This document shows, one piece after another, positions 1-6,300 of a DNA stretch of 64,000 nt. A model generated the notes under the pieces. That model saw only the letters and a list, made by a program, of their open reading frames with translations. It ran no database searches and was not told the DNA's origin. How positions within the stretch are numbered: the stretch's first letter is position 1; each line of letters opens with the position of its first letter. The stretch is from assembly GCF_016734805.1 (NCBI RefSeq), contig NZ_JAERQG010000001.1, positions 744,001-808,000 of the forward strand, given 5' to 3'. Made by a program: the position numbers and the translations under genes. Source of the DNA: Marivirga atlantica (lineage in GTDB: Bacteria; Bacteroidota; Bacteroidia; Cytophagales; Cyclobacteriaceae).

Positions 1-188
1 GCTTTGTTAAAGCTTAATGAGCTAAAAAGTAAAATTCGTTAAACATTTGCACCTTAATAGTTAAACAATACCAACATTAGCATGTTCTAAATCCACTCAG
101 AAAGTAAAAAGGATGCAGTAATTACTGTAATCTGATTTTTTGATTGTTCTGATATGCAATAGGTAATCCTATTTTTAAATTTTTTAGC

Positions 189-1199
189 ATGCAAAAAGTG
201 GTAAACATCAAGCAAAAGGAAGATCCTCTGGAATATTTCGATCAGAATACAATTCTGTTTTCTTTCGATAATGACTTCAAAATGATGTCATGTAATAAAT
301 CTTTTGAGCAAATTACAGGTTTCAAAGAAGTAGACATTAAAGACAGTCATGTCTTTCTGGATTTATTTAACAAGCTTCCATTATACACAGTTGATGATAT
401 TCAGTATACCATTAAGCAAGGTAAAATTTGGGAAGGCAACTTGAAACTACCACATCCTGATAAAAAGAGTGCTTGGTATAATGTGCATATCATGCCTACA
501 CATAACAATTTAGGAGAGAAAATAGGATATACCACAATAGGCGCAAGAGGCAAAAGCCAGGCAGATATGATAACCGCGAGTAGCTCAACAGAAACCTGGA
601 TGAAAGCGATTTTTAATGATCCTGAAGAGGCCAACATCCTCATTAATATGGACGGAAGCATTATTGAGTTTAATAAGGCTGCCTTCAATTTTGCAGAGTG
701 GTATGCTCAAAAGGAACTGTCTTTAGATTCAAGCATATTCGATTACTTCAATACTAAATTTATTAAAACGCTTAAAGCCTTAATGGGTAAAACCAAAAAA
801 GGAAGGCGTCAAAAGTTTTGCAGAAGGTTTAACAATATTGCGGGTTACAATAAAACGTTTGATATTGAACTAAGGCCAGTTTTTTCCAGTGACATGTCGA
901 TAATGGGTTGCATAATGGTAATTGTTGATATCACGGCTAAAGTTGAACTTTCAAAAAGAATAAAGAAATCAGAAAAACGCCTGAGCGATATTGCCTTTAT
1001 TAATGCACACGAGGTTAGAGCTCCTCTTGCTTCAATACTTGGTTTACTGCATTTACTGGATTTTGAGAATGTTGATGATAACAGCAAACAAATTGTTAAT
1101 CGTCTTAAGCGATCAGCCTCTGATTTAGAGAAAATTATACATAAGGTATCCGAATCTACCTATATTGATGGTTACGACAAATCTACTAAATCCGCCTAG
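189..1199 (+). CDS. PAS-PAS-HisKA protein lacking a kinase ATPase domain
   Basis: Cytoplasmic sensor-like protein of 336 residues. Two PAS-like domains are visible, roughly residues 15-120 and 135-255, the second ending in a PAC-like strand (VIVDITAK). They are followed by a histidine kinase dimerisation helix pair with an H-box (INAHEVRAPLASILGL, phospho-acceptor His274). The protein then stops at residue 336, just where a HATPase_c domain should begin. No N, G1 or G2 box occurs in the remaining codons or in the 98 bases downstream, so I see no simple frameshift. No signal peptide or membrane segment is present. It may dimerise with, or receive phosphate from, another kinase, or may be a decayed kinase. 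The assignment of domains is good; the function is inferred. Confidence 0.75.
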   Translation: MQKVVNIKQKEDPLEYFDQNTILFSFDNDFKMMSCNKSFEQITGFKEVDIKDSHVFLDLFNKLPLYTVDDIQYTIKQGKIWEGNLKLPHPDKKSAWYNVHIMPTHNNLGEKIGYTTIGARGKSQADMITASSSTETWMKAIFNDPEEANILINMDGSIIEFNKAAFNFAEWYAQKELSLDSSIFDYFNTKFIKTLKALMGKTKKGRRQKFCRRFNNIAGYNKTFDIELRPVFSSDMSIMGCIMVIVDITAKVELSKRIKKSEKRLSDIAFINAHEVRAPLASILGLLHLLDFENVDDNSKQIVNRLKRSASDLEKIIHKVSESTYIDGYDKSTKSA

Positions 1200-1297
1200 G
1201 CATTAAGCATACTTCAAAAGTCATCTTCTAAGATAAAACCTACATAATTAAAACTTTTCCAATAATTTTAAAGCTTGATAAAAATTACTAGTTCAAG

Positions 1298-2098
1298 ATG
1301 AAATATTGGTTTGTTGTTGTATGTGTCATTTTTGCTTTCTCAAAGTCATTTGCGCAATATGGTGAGGTGTTGGCATCTGGTAGACCAGGTAATGCCAATG
1401 GTGCTGGTACAGTTGGGCAAGGTGTTTTACAATTTCAGGCTGGTGTTCAATATGATGAATTCAGGGATAATCAAGGAGTCAATGAGATCTATCAAAGTAC
1501 ATTTGCTGAAAACTTGGTGGTGAGGTTTGGCCTGTGGGAAACAATAGAGGTGAGTACGGTAATAAATCATCAGAGAACGACTTTAGAATCCACTTTTAAT
1601 GGAGATACTGATAAAAATACTTTTACTGGGTTTAATACCACTATGCTGAGAGCCAGATGGGCTGTTGTAAAGAATCTGGCGGTTCAGGTTGGTTTAGATT
1701 TGCCAGTTTTGGAGAACGATTTCAAAAGTGATTATCCTGCTCCAAAAATACGCGTAATGTACAATGCGCCATTTACCGAAAATATAGCTCTAACGACCAA
1801 TTTAGGAGCACAATGGAATGGTATTGAAGAAGATTTTACAAGAGACCCAGTGGGTTTCTATGTGTTTAGTTTATCATGCGGCTTGCCGGCAAAATTTTCC
1901 TTGATACTTGAATCTTATGGAAATTTCACAAAAACATCATGGGCTAATAGTTTTGATGTAGGTTTAGGATATTTAGTAAATAACGATTTCCTTTTAGATG
2001 TTAATGCTGGCTGGGGTGACAATACAGGAGCATCCGCTTATTTCATCACTGCGGGTGTTTCTTACAGAATGGTTACTGGATTTAGAAGGCAAAAGTGA
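1298..2098 (+). CDS. Outer-membrane beta-barrel protein, transporter-like
   Basis: 266-residue exported protein with a clear signal peptide (residues 1-19, ending SKSFAQ). The rest consists of alternating amphipathic strands typical of a 10-14 stranded barrel, with a Gly-rich start (GRPGNANGAGTVGQGVLQFQAG) resembling the 'transporter' / phenol MetA-pathway barrel families of Bacteroidetes. It overlaps the next gene by 4 bases (GTGA), and that gene has the same architecture, so the two probably form an operon of paralogous barrels. The ligand is unknown. Family-level assignment only. Confidence 0.7.
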   Translation: MKYWFVVVCVIFAFSKSFAQYGEVLASGRPGNANGAGTVGQGVLQFQAGVQYDEFRDNQGVNEIYQSTFAENLVVRFGLWETIEVSTVINHQRTTLESTFNGDTDKNTFTGFNTTMLRARWAVVKNLAVQVGLDLPVLENDFKSDYPAPKIRVMYNAPFTENIALTTNLGAQWNGIEEDFTRDPVGFYVFSLSCGLPAKFSLILESYGNFTKTSWANSFDVGLGYLVNNDFLLDVNAGWGDNTGASAYFITAGVSYRMVTGFRRQK

Positions 2099-2841
2099 AA
2101 TATTTCGAAAGGGAGAAGCTAATACTTGTATTTATATTCTCTTGCTTTGCCATAGTTGCTAAAAGTCAAATTCCTGAGTATGTTTTTTCTGGTGGAAAAG
2201 GATTGATTGGTAAAGGGGTTATCCAATCTGATTTTGGCCTCAGCACTGCCAGAAATGAACTAGATACCACAGGTTTCAGCTTACAATATGGTCCGTATGT
2301 GTCATTTAAATATGGTGTAGGCAAAAACACTCATATTTCCTTCAATTATAGTTTTTCCAGAACTAGTCAGTTTATTTCGGATGTAGTTCAGAAATCGAAC
2401 GTTAGTCCTAGTTATACTGTTGGTGTAGCTCAAGGATTGTTTAATAATTGGAGTATAAGATCAAATCTAAGTTTTTCAAGTATAAACCCAACCTGGTCTA
2501 ATACTTCATGGCAAAATCAGATCATTGCGGAGTATCCAGTTGGGGAACGATTTACCTGGCAAAACAATCTTGGCTCATCATGGAATTTAAATAGCATTCA
2601 ACCTACATTCAATTATCTTTCAGGGCTTACTTATACTATTCCTAGACCATTTGACCTTATCCTTGAGTTTTATGGTAATTTCAATAGAGATGTTCAGAAC
2701 TACTTTACTAATGTTGGTACAGGTATTTATTTTAGTAAAAACCTCATGACTGAAATATATTTAGGTTACGGTTTGCAGGCAGGGCAAACAAGCGCATTTG
2801 GCTCAATAAATTTCTATTATAGGTTATTGCCTGCTAAATAG
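2095..2841 (+). CDS. Outer-membrane beta-barrel protein, paralogue of the preceding gene
   Basis: 248 residues, GTG start translationally coupled to the preceding stop codon. A signal peptide spans residues 1-25 (hydrophobic core LILVFIFSCFAIVA, cleavage near AKSQ). After it comes a GGKGLIGKGVIQSDFG segment that matches in spacing the GNANGAGTVGQGVLQF segment of the upstream gene, followed by aromatic-rich amphipathic strands ending in Y-Y-R-L. The similarity suggests an old tandem duplication and a barrel made of two kinds of subunit or two specificities. Substrate unknown. Confidence 0.68.
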   Translation: MKYFEREKLILVFIFSCFAIVAKSQIPEYVFSGGKGLIGKGVIQSDFGLSTARNELDTTGFSLQYGPYVSFKYGVGKNTHISFNYSFSRTSQFISDVVQKSNVSPSYTVGVAQGLFNNWSIRSNLSFSSINPTWSNTSWQNQIIAEYPVGERFTWQNNLGSSWNLNSIQPTFNYLSGLTYTIPRPFDLILEFYGNFNRDVQNYFTNVGTGIYFSKNLMTEIYLGYGLQAGQTSAFGSINFYYRLLPAK

Positions 2842-2886
2842 TACGAACTATATTTCTTTTCTCTACGTTTCGTATTTCTTCAATAG

Positions 2887-2894
2887 TATATTTG
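2887..2894 (+). promoter_or_regulatory. Bacteroidetes -7 box of the desaturase promoter
   Basis: TATATTTG fits the Bacteroidetes -7 consensus TAnnTTTG exactly and lies 24 bases before the desaturase ATG. No good TTTG -33 element is seen at the usual 19-base spacing, so this is moderate support. Confidence 0.45.
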
Positions 2895-2917
2895 CCTTAA
2901 ATTAACACCAAGAATAC

Positions 2918-3853
2918 ATGGCTGCAACACAACAAAACCTTAGGCTTAGAAAAAAAGGAAGCTGGAAGAAAGAAATCAGCTTTGCTATAGTACACCTATT
3001 ACCCTTAGCTGCTATCTGGACTGGCGCGACACTATTTGATTGGATCGTTTGTGCAGTGCTATATATATGGCGCATGTTTTGGGTAACAGGAGGTTATCAT
3101 AGGTATTTTTCACATAGAAGTTATAATACTTCCAGATGGTTTCAGTTCTTAATAGCTTTCTTCTCTCAAACATCAGCGCAGAAAGGCGCTCTTTGGTGGG
3201 CTTCTCATCACCGTCATCACCATAGAAATAGTGATACTCTTAAAGATCCTCATTCTATGCTTCATTTCGGATTTTGGTATTCTCATGTAGGATGGATCAT
3301 AGGCTCTGATTTTAAGAATACTGATTTCAAAGTGATTTCAGATTATAGTAAATACCCTGAGTTGGTTTGGTTAAATAAATATTACCTGGTGCCACCTACG
3401 GTCTTAGCCCTCTTTGTGATGGCACTAGGCGGTATAGTAAATGGAGGTAGTATAGCTGCTATGTTTACATCTGCAGGTTTTTCTACTTTGTTCATAGGCT
3501 TCTTTTTGAGCACTATAATTTTATACCATGCTACGTTCTCTATTAATAGCATCATGCATAAGTTTGGAAAACAACGCTATCAAACTGGTGATGAATCAAG
3601 AAATAGCGTATGGCTTGCCCTATTGACTTTGGGAGAAGGTTGGCATAATAACCACCATTATTACGAAGTGTCAGCTCGTCAAGGTTTTTTCTGGTGGGAA
3701 GTTGACTTGACTTATTACGGGCTTAAGTTCATGTCATGGATTGGCTTGATTTGGGACTTAAAGGCTGTGCCTAAGCATATTAAGTATTCTAAAAATAAGC
3801 AAGAGGCAAAAGAATTAAGAGATAAAATGAAACATGATAAAGTAGCTGCATAA
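2918..3853 (+). CDS. Acyl-CoA / acyl-lipid delta-9 desaturase
   Basis: 311-residue integral membrane di-iron desaturase that inserts a double bond in fatty acyl chains, controlling membrane fluidity. The three histidine boxes of the SCD/DesC family are present: H61RYFSH66, H97HRHHH102 and GWHNNHH near residues 243-249. Hydrophobic segments at roughly 24-56, 160-180 and 185-215 fit the usual four transmembrane helices. Length is normal for bacterial stearoyl-CoA desaturases. It has its own promoter-like -7 box and is followed by an AT-rich hairpin. Whether the substrate is acyl-CoA or a phospholipid cannot be told from the sequence. Confidence 0.9.
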   Translation: MAATQQNLRLRKKGSWKKEISFAIVHLLPLAAIWTGATLFDWIVCAVLYIWRMFWVTGGYHRYFSHRSYNTSRWFQFLIAFFSQTSAQKGALWWASHHRHHHRNSDTLKDPHSMLHFGFWYSHVGWIIGSDFKNTDFKVISDYSKYPELVWLNKYYLVPPTVLALFVMALGGIVNGGSIAAMFTSAGFSTLFIGFFLSTIILYHATFSINSIMHKFGKQRYQTGDESRNSVWLALLTLGEGWHNNHHYYEVSARQGFFWWEVDLTYYGLKFMSWIGLIWDLKAVPKHIKYSKNKQEAKELRDKMKHDKVAA

Positions 3854-3881
3854 AAAAGATTCAATTTTTTTTGAATTTTTT
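3852..3881 (+). terminator. AT-rich hairpin after the desaturase gene
   Basis: ATTCAA / TTGAAT stem with flanking A and T runs directly after the stop codon. A short AT stem, so only weak support for an intrinsic terminator. Confidence 0.4.
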
Positions 3882-3891
3882 GGCTCAAGCT

Positions 3892-3922
3892 ATTGATTTT
3901 TAAAATACCCCTATTAAATTTG
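3892..3922 (+). promoter_or_regulatory. Promoter of the tRNA-Gly / tRNA-Leu unit
   Basis: TTG at 3893-3895, a 19-base spacer and TAAATTTG at 3915-3922 match the Bacteroidetes -33/-7 pattern (TTTG-N19-TAnnTTTG). It lies 53 bases before tRNA-Gly and is one of the better promoters in the window. Confidence 0.6.
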
Positions 3923-3974
3923 CAATCCCATTCAGGAAGAAGGTTAAACAAAACTTTCAAAATGAAAGGAAAAA

Positions 3975-4047
3975 GCGAGAGTAGCTCAGCTGGTAGAGCG
4001 CAACCTTGCCAAGGTTGAGGTCGCGAGTTCGAACCTCGTCTCCCGCT
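3975..4047 (+). tRNA. tRNA-Gly (GCC anticodon)
   Basis: A 73-base cloverleaf with D-arm AGCTCAGCTGGTAGAGC, anticodon stem CAACC/GGTTG with loop TTGCCAA (anticodon GCC), T-arm GCGAG-TTCGAAC-CTCGT and acceptor GCGAGAG/CTCCCGC. CCA is not encoded. The acceptor stem has an A4-C69 mismatch where a G-C pair is usual, and the T-stem begins with a G-T pair; otherwise canonical. Confidence 0.95.
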
Positions 4048-4054
4048 CTTAGCG

Positions 4055-4087
4055 AATAAGTGAGCTGGAATGCTCACTTATTTTTTT
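4055..4087 (+). terminator. Intrinsic terminator between the two tRNA genes
   Basis: An 11-bp perfect stem AATAAGTGAGC / GCTCACTTATT with loop TGGAAT and a run of seven T. Its position between tRNA-Gly and tRNA-Leu implies either read-through or a separate start for tRNA-Leu. Confidence 0.75.
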
Positions 4088-4104
4088 ACAACACTAATCT
4101 CTTT

Positions 4105-4188
4105 GCCGGGATGGTGAAATTGGTAGACACGCAAGACTTAAAATCTTGTGAGCATTTGCTCGTGCGGGTTCAAGTCCCGCTCCTGGCA
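4105..4188 (+). tRNA. tRNA-Leu (TAA anticodon)
   Basis: An 84-base class II tRNA with acceptor GCCGGGA/TCCTGGC, D-loop TGGTGAAATTGGTAGACAC, anticodon stem CAAGA/TCTTG with loop CTTAAAA (anticodon TAA), long variable arm TGAGC-ATTT-GCTCG, T-arm GCGGG-TTCAAGT-CCCGC and discriminator A. CCA is not encoded. All stems are intact, so this is the functional copy. Its 3' portion, from the end of the anticodon stem, is repeated downstream at 4462-4580. Confidence 0.96.
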
Positions 4189-4224
4189 CGAAACCTGATC
4201 ATTGCGGTCAGGTTTTTTTGTTTT
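4146..4224 (+). repeat. Direct repeat, copy 1: 3' part of tRNA-Leu plus terminator
   Basis: Bases 4146-4161 (variable arm) equal 4462-4477, and 4167-4224 (T-arm, acceptor, terminator) equal 4523-4580 with one mismatch (G4204 against A4560). This copy belongs to the intact tRNA. Together the two copies flank the GIY-YIG gene as attachment-site duplications do. Confidence 0.9.
4191..4219 (+). terminator. Terminator of tRNA-Leu, first copy
   Basis: AACCTGA / TCAGGTT stem around TCATTGCGG, followed by a T run. An almost identical copy lies at 4547-4575, after the GIY-YIG gene. Confidence 0.8.
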
Positions 4225-4230
4225 GTAGCC

Positions 4231-4467
4231 ATGTATACAGTTTATGCCATTAAAAGTCTTTCAAGTAATTATGTCTATAAAGGACTCACATCAGATTTGG
4301 AAGAAAGATTGCGAAGGCATAATGCGGGCTTAGAGAAAACAACAAAACCTTATTGTCCCTTCAAACTAATTTACAAGAAAGAGTTTGAGACTCGTTTAGA
4401 AGCGAGAAACCATGAGAAGTATTTAAAGAGTGGAATAGGCCGAGAATTTCTTAAACGGTATTTGTGA
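4231..4467 (+). CDS. Small GIY-YIG nuclease nested in a duplicated tRNA-Leu 3' end
   Basis: 78-residue single-domain GIY-YIG endonuclease. The family signature reads VYAIKS...YVYKGLT; the conserved Arg lies in EERLRRHN, the catalytic Glu in EARNHEKYLKSG, and the protein ends GREFLKRYL, the usual end of this family. I start it at the ATG at 4231; the longer frame upstream merely translates tRNA-Leu (a KLVDTQDLKS-like artefact). The gene begins seven bases after the tRNA-Leu terminator T-run, and its stop codon TGA lies inside the repeated tRNA sequence (TTGTGAGC). No integrase or other gene accompanies it. Role unknown; a homing-type or target-site nuclease is the natural inference. Confidence 0.85.
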   Translation: MYTVYAIKSLSSNYVYKGLTSDLEERLRRHNAGLEKTTKPYCPFKLIYKKEFETRLEARNHEKYLKSGIGREFLKRYL

Positions 4468-4480
4468 GCATTTGCTCATT

Positions 4481-4524
4481 CAGGTTTGCCTGCCGAAGTG
4501 CGGGCCTGCCTGTCGGCAGACAGG
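4481..4524. repeat. REP-like GC-rich palindrome inserted in the tRNA remnant
   Basis: Two overlapping hairpins: CTGCCGA (4490-4496) with TCGGCAG (4513-4519), and CCTGTC (4509-4514) with GACAGG (4519-4524) around GGCA. GC content is far above the surroundings. Palindromes of the CCTGTCGGCAGACAGG kind recur in Bacteroidetes intergenic DNA to my recollection, but I cannot check copy number here. Confidence 0.7.
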
Positions 4525-4546
4525 TTCAAGTCCCGCTCCTGGCACG

Positions 4547-4575
4547 AAACCTGATCATTACGGTCAGGTTTTTTT
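4547..4575 (+). terminator. Terminator, second copy, after the GIY-YIG gene
   Basis: Same AACCTGA/TCAGGTT hairpin and T run as 4191-4219, with A for G at 4560. It would end the GIY-YIG transcript. Confidence 0.75.
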
Positions 4576-4599
4576 GTTTTAAGCCCAATTTATAATAAT

Positions 4600-4638
4600 A
4601 AAAAAGCCGTGTTAATATTCAGTAACAAGGCCTTTTTT
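4600..4638. terminator. Imperfect hairpin downstream of ndk
   Basis: A run of A with AGCCGTGTT pairs imperfectly with AACAAGGCC and a T run. It lies after the convergent ends of the GIY-YIG cassette and ndk and could serve both strands. Confidence 0.4.
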
Positions 4639-4654
4639 ATGAAGTAGTTTAAGC

Positions 4655-5074
4655 TTAGAACTTCTCTATTCCAGCAAAAAAGAAACTTCCTTCAATTTCA
4701 GCATTTTCATCAGAGTCAGAACCATGAATAGCATTTGCCTCAATTGATTTGGCAAACATTTTTCTGATAGTTCCTTCTTCAGCTTCAGCAGGGTTTGTAG
4801 CACCTATAAGCTTTCTGAAATCTGCAACTGCGTTATCTTTTTCAAGAATCATTGCTACAATATGTCCACCAGACATATAATCACAAAGATCTTGATAGAA
4901 AGGTCTTTCCTTATGAACTGCGTAAAACTGACCTGCACGCTCTGCAGAAAGTTTTGTCATCTTCATAGCTACAACTCTAAAACCATCAGCTTCGATCATT
5001 TTTGTAATTGCACCTATGTTGTTCTCAGCCACGGCATCTGGCTTAATCATCGTAAATGTTCTGTTTCCAGCCAT
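4655..5074 (-). CDS. ndk: Nucleoside-diphosphate kinase
   Basis: 139-residue enzyme that transfers the gamma-phosphate of ATP to nucleoside diphosphates through a phospho-histidine. The N-terminus [11 protein letters not shown] and the catalytic histidine motif NAIHGSDS near the C-terminus are diagnostic, and the length is that of the family. I start at MAGNRTF (5074), not the longer frame from 5101, because a -7 box lies at 5099-5106 and would make the longer start untranscribed. It is divergent from nrnA; the ndk-nrnA-GldI-like order resembles what I recall of gliding Bacteroidetes. Confidence 0.96.
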   Translation of the reverse strand: MAGNRTFTMIKPDAVAENNIGAITKMIEADGFRVVAMKMTKLSAERAGQFYAVHKERPFYQDLCDYMSGGHIVAMILEKDNAVADFRKLIGATNPAEAEEGTIRKMFAKSIEANAIHGSDSDENAEIEGSFFFAGIEKF

Positions 5075-5098
5075 TGTAATTTTCTTTAAAATTTGGCG

Positions 5099-5106
5099 CA
5101 AATTTA
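5099..5106 (-). promoter_or_regulatory. -7 box of the ndk promoter
   Basis: On the minus strand this reads TAAATTTG, an exact TAnnTTTG match, 25 bases before the chosen ndk ATG. The -33 element is unclear. Confidence 0.5.
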
Positions 5107-5190
5107 AGAGGATATATTTTTAATACCTGCTTACTGGAAAGAAATTAATTATTACTTAACACTTTAAGCCACTTTGACCAACCCTTGAAG

Positions 5191-5221
5191 TTTGTTTTTG
5201 ATGAAATTCTTGGCAACTTTG
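5191..5221 (+). promoter_or_regulatory. Promoter of the nrnA-FKBP operon
   Basis: TTTG (5191-5194), exactly 19 bases, then CAACTTTG (5214-5221), one base off the TAnnTTTG consensus. The ATG follows 38 bases later. Confidence 0.55.
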
Positions 5222-5259
5222 CAAATCAATTTAATCCGAGTCTGGATTAATAGTTGCCA

Positions 5260-6300
5260 ATGCAAGAAATAGCGAAGCTAAAAGAGGTGCTGAAAGCACC
5301 TCAAAATATAATCATTACTACACACCATAAACCAGATGCAGATGCATTAGGTAGTAGTCTTGGCCTTTATAATTACTTAATAAGTAAAGGTCATACTGTC
5401 AAAGTAATATCTCCATCTGATTATCCTGATTTCTTAAAATGGATGAAAGGAAATAGTGAGGTGATCGTTTATGATGAGGAAGATGGATCGAAATCTAAGA
5501 AATTAGTTGAAGAAGCTGATATAATTTTCTGTCTTGATTTCTCGGTATTAAATAGAATTAATGGTTTGGGCGAGTATGTAAGAGAGGCCAAAGCTGTTAA
5601 AGTACTAATTGATCATCATCGTGATCCTGAAGCATTTGCTGATTACGGCAGTCATGATATTCATTCCGCATCTACAGCTCAATTGGTATACAAAATGATT
5701 GTTTCTTTTGGAGATAAGGCCCTTATTACCAAGGATATTGCAGAATGCTTCTATGCGGGCATTATGACAGATACTGGTTCCTTTAAGCATCCTAATACCA
5801 ATAAAGAAGTTCACGAAATTGTTGCTCAACTCATTGATTTGGGAGCGGATAATTCTGAGGTAAGCAGACTTATATACGATACTAACTCATTAGATCGTTT
5901 GAAGTTTCTTGGTTTCGCCCTTAGTGAAAGGCTACAAGTGTATCCGGAATATCACGCAGCTTTTTTTGCCGTGTCAATGGAAGATTTAAAGAAGTTTAAT
6001 TCAAAAACCGGAGATACTGAAGGTTTAGTGAATTATGCTTTATCAATAAACGGGATAACTATGGCCGCCCTTTTTACAGAAACGGAAGATGGCACTAAGT
6101 TATCGCTTCGTTCAATTGGTGACTTTGAAGTAAATACATTGGCCAATCAGTATTTTAGTGGTGGAGGTCATAAGAATGCTGCCGGAGGTAAAACCGACAG
6201 AAACTTGTCTGAGACAGTTGAATTATTTAAGAAAATAATAGTTAAGTATAATAAAGAATTAGAAAATAAAACACCAATAGAATCTTATGATGAATTTTAA
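5260..6300 (+). CDS. nrnA: DHH-family nanoRNase / pAp phosphatase
   Basis: 346-residue DHH/DHHA1 phosphoesterase of the NrnA type, which degrades oligoribonucleotides of a few bases and dephosphorylates 3'-phosphoadenosine 5'-phosphate. Visible motifs are HHKPDADALGSSLG (metal site, residues about 20-33), the DHH signature LIDHHRDP and the C-terminal substrate-binding SGGGHKNAAGG of DHHA1. The ATG at 5260 is preferred to the TTG two codons earlier. Its 3' end overlaps the following FKBP lipoprotein gene by 14 bases, so the two are co-transcribed. Since a sulfotransferase is encoded elsewhere in the window, pAp recycling may matter to this cell, but that is inference. Confidence 0.9.
   Translation: MQEIAKLKEVLKAPQNIIITTHHKPDADALGSSLGLYNYLISKGHTVKVISPSDYPDFLKWMKGNSEVIVYDEEDGSKSKKLVEEADIIFCLDFSVLNRINGLGEYVREAKAVKVLIDHHRDPEAFADYGSHDIHSASTAQLVYKMIVSFGDKALITKDIAECFYAGIMTDTGSFKHPNTNKEVHEIVAQLIDLGADNSEVSRLIYDTNSLDRLKFLGFALSERLQVYPEYHAAFFAVSMEDLKKFNSKTGDTEGLVNYALSINGITMAALFTETEDGTKLSLRSIGDFEVNTLANQYFSGGGHKNAAGGKTDRNLSETVELFKKIIVKYNKELENKTPIESYDEF

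Larger units (their letters stand above)
4462..4580 (+). pseudogene. Direct repeat, copy 2: truncated tRNA-Leu 3' remnant plus terminator
   Basis: Contains the variable arm, T-arm, acceptor 3' strand, discriminator and terminator of tRNA-Leu but no 5' half, so it cannot be a working tRNA. Between variable arm and T-arm it carries an insertion of about 40 bases with REP-like palindromes (4478-4522), absent from copy 1. A terminator copy sits at 4547-4575. Confidence 0.88.

Noticed and set aside
1-188. Possible end of an upstream gene
   Set aside because: No open frame of useful length or recognisable motif is seen; treated as intergenic.
1200-1297. Frameshifted kinase ATPase domain after the PAS/HisKA gene
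   Set aside because: None of the three frames in these 98 bases encodes N, G1 or G2 box remnants, and the next gene starts at 1298.
4060-4230. Extension of the GIY-YIG reading frame through tRNA-Leu (135-residue protein)
   Set aside because: The first 57 codons translate the terminator, tRNA-Leu and its terminator; the ATG at 4231 gives a normal family-length protein.
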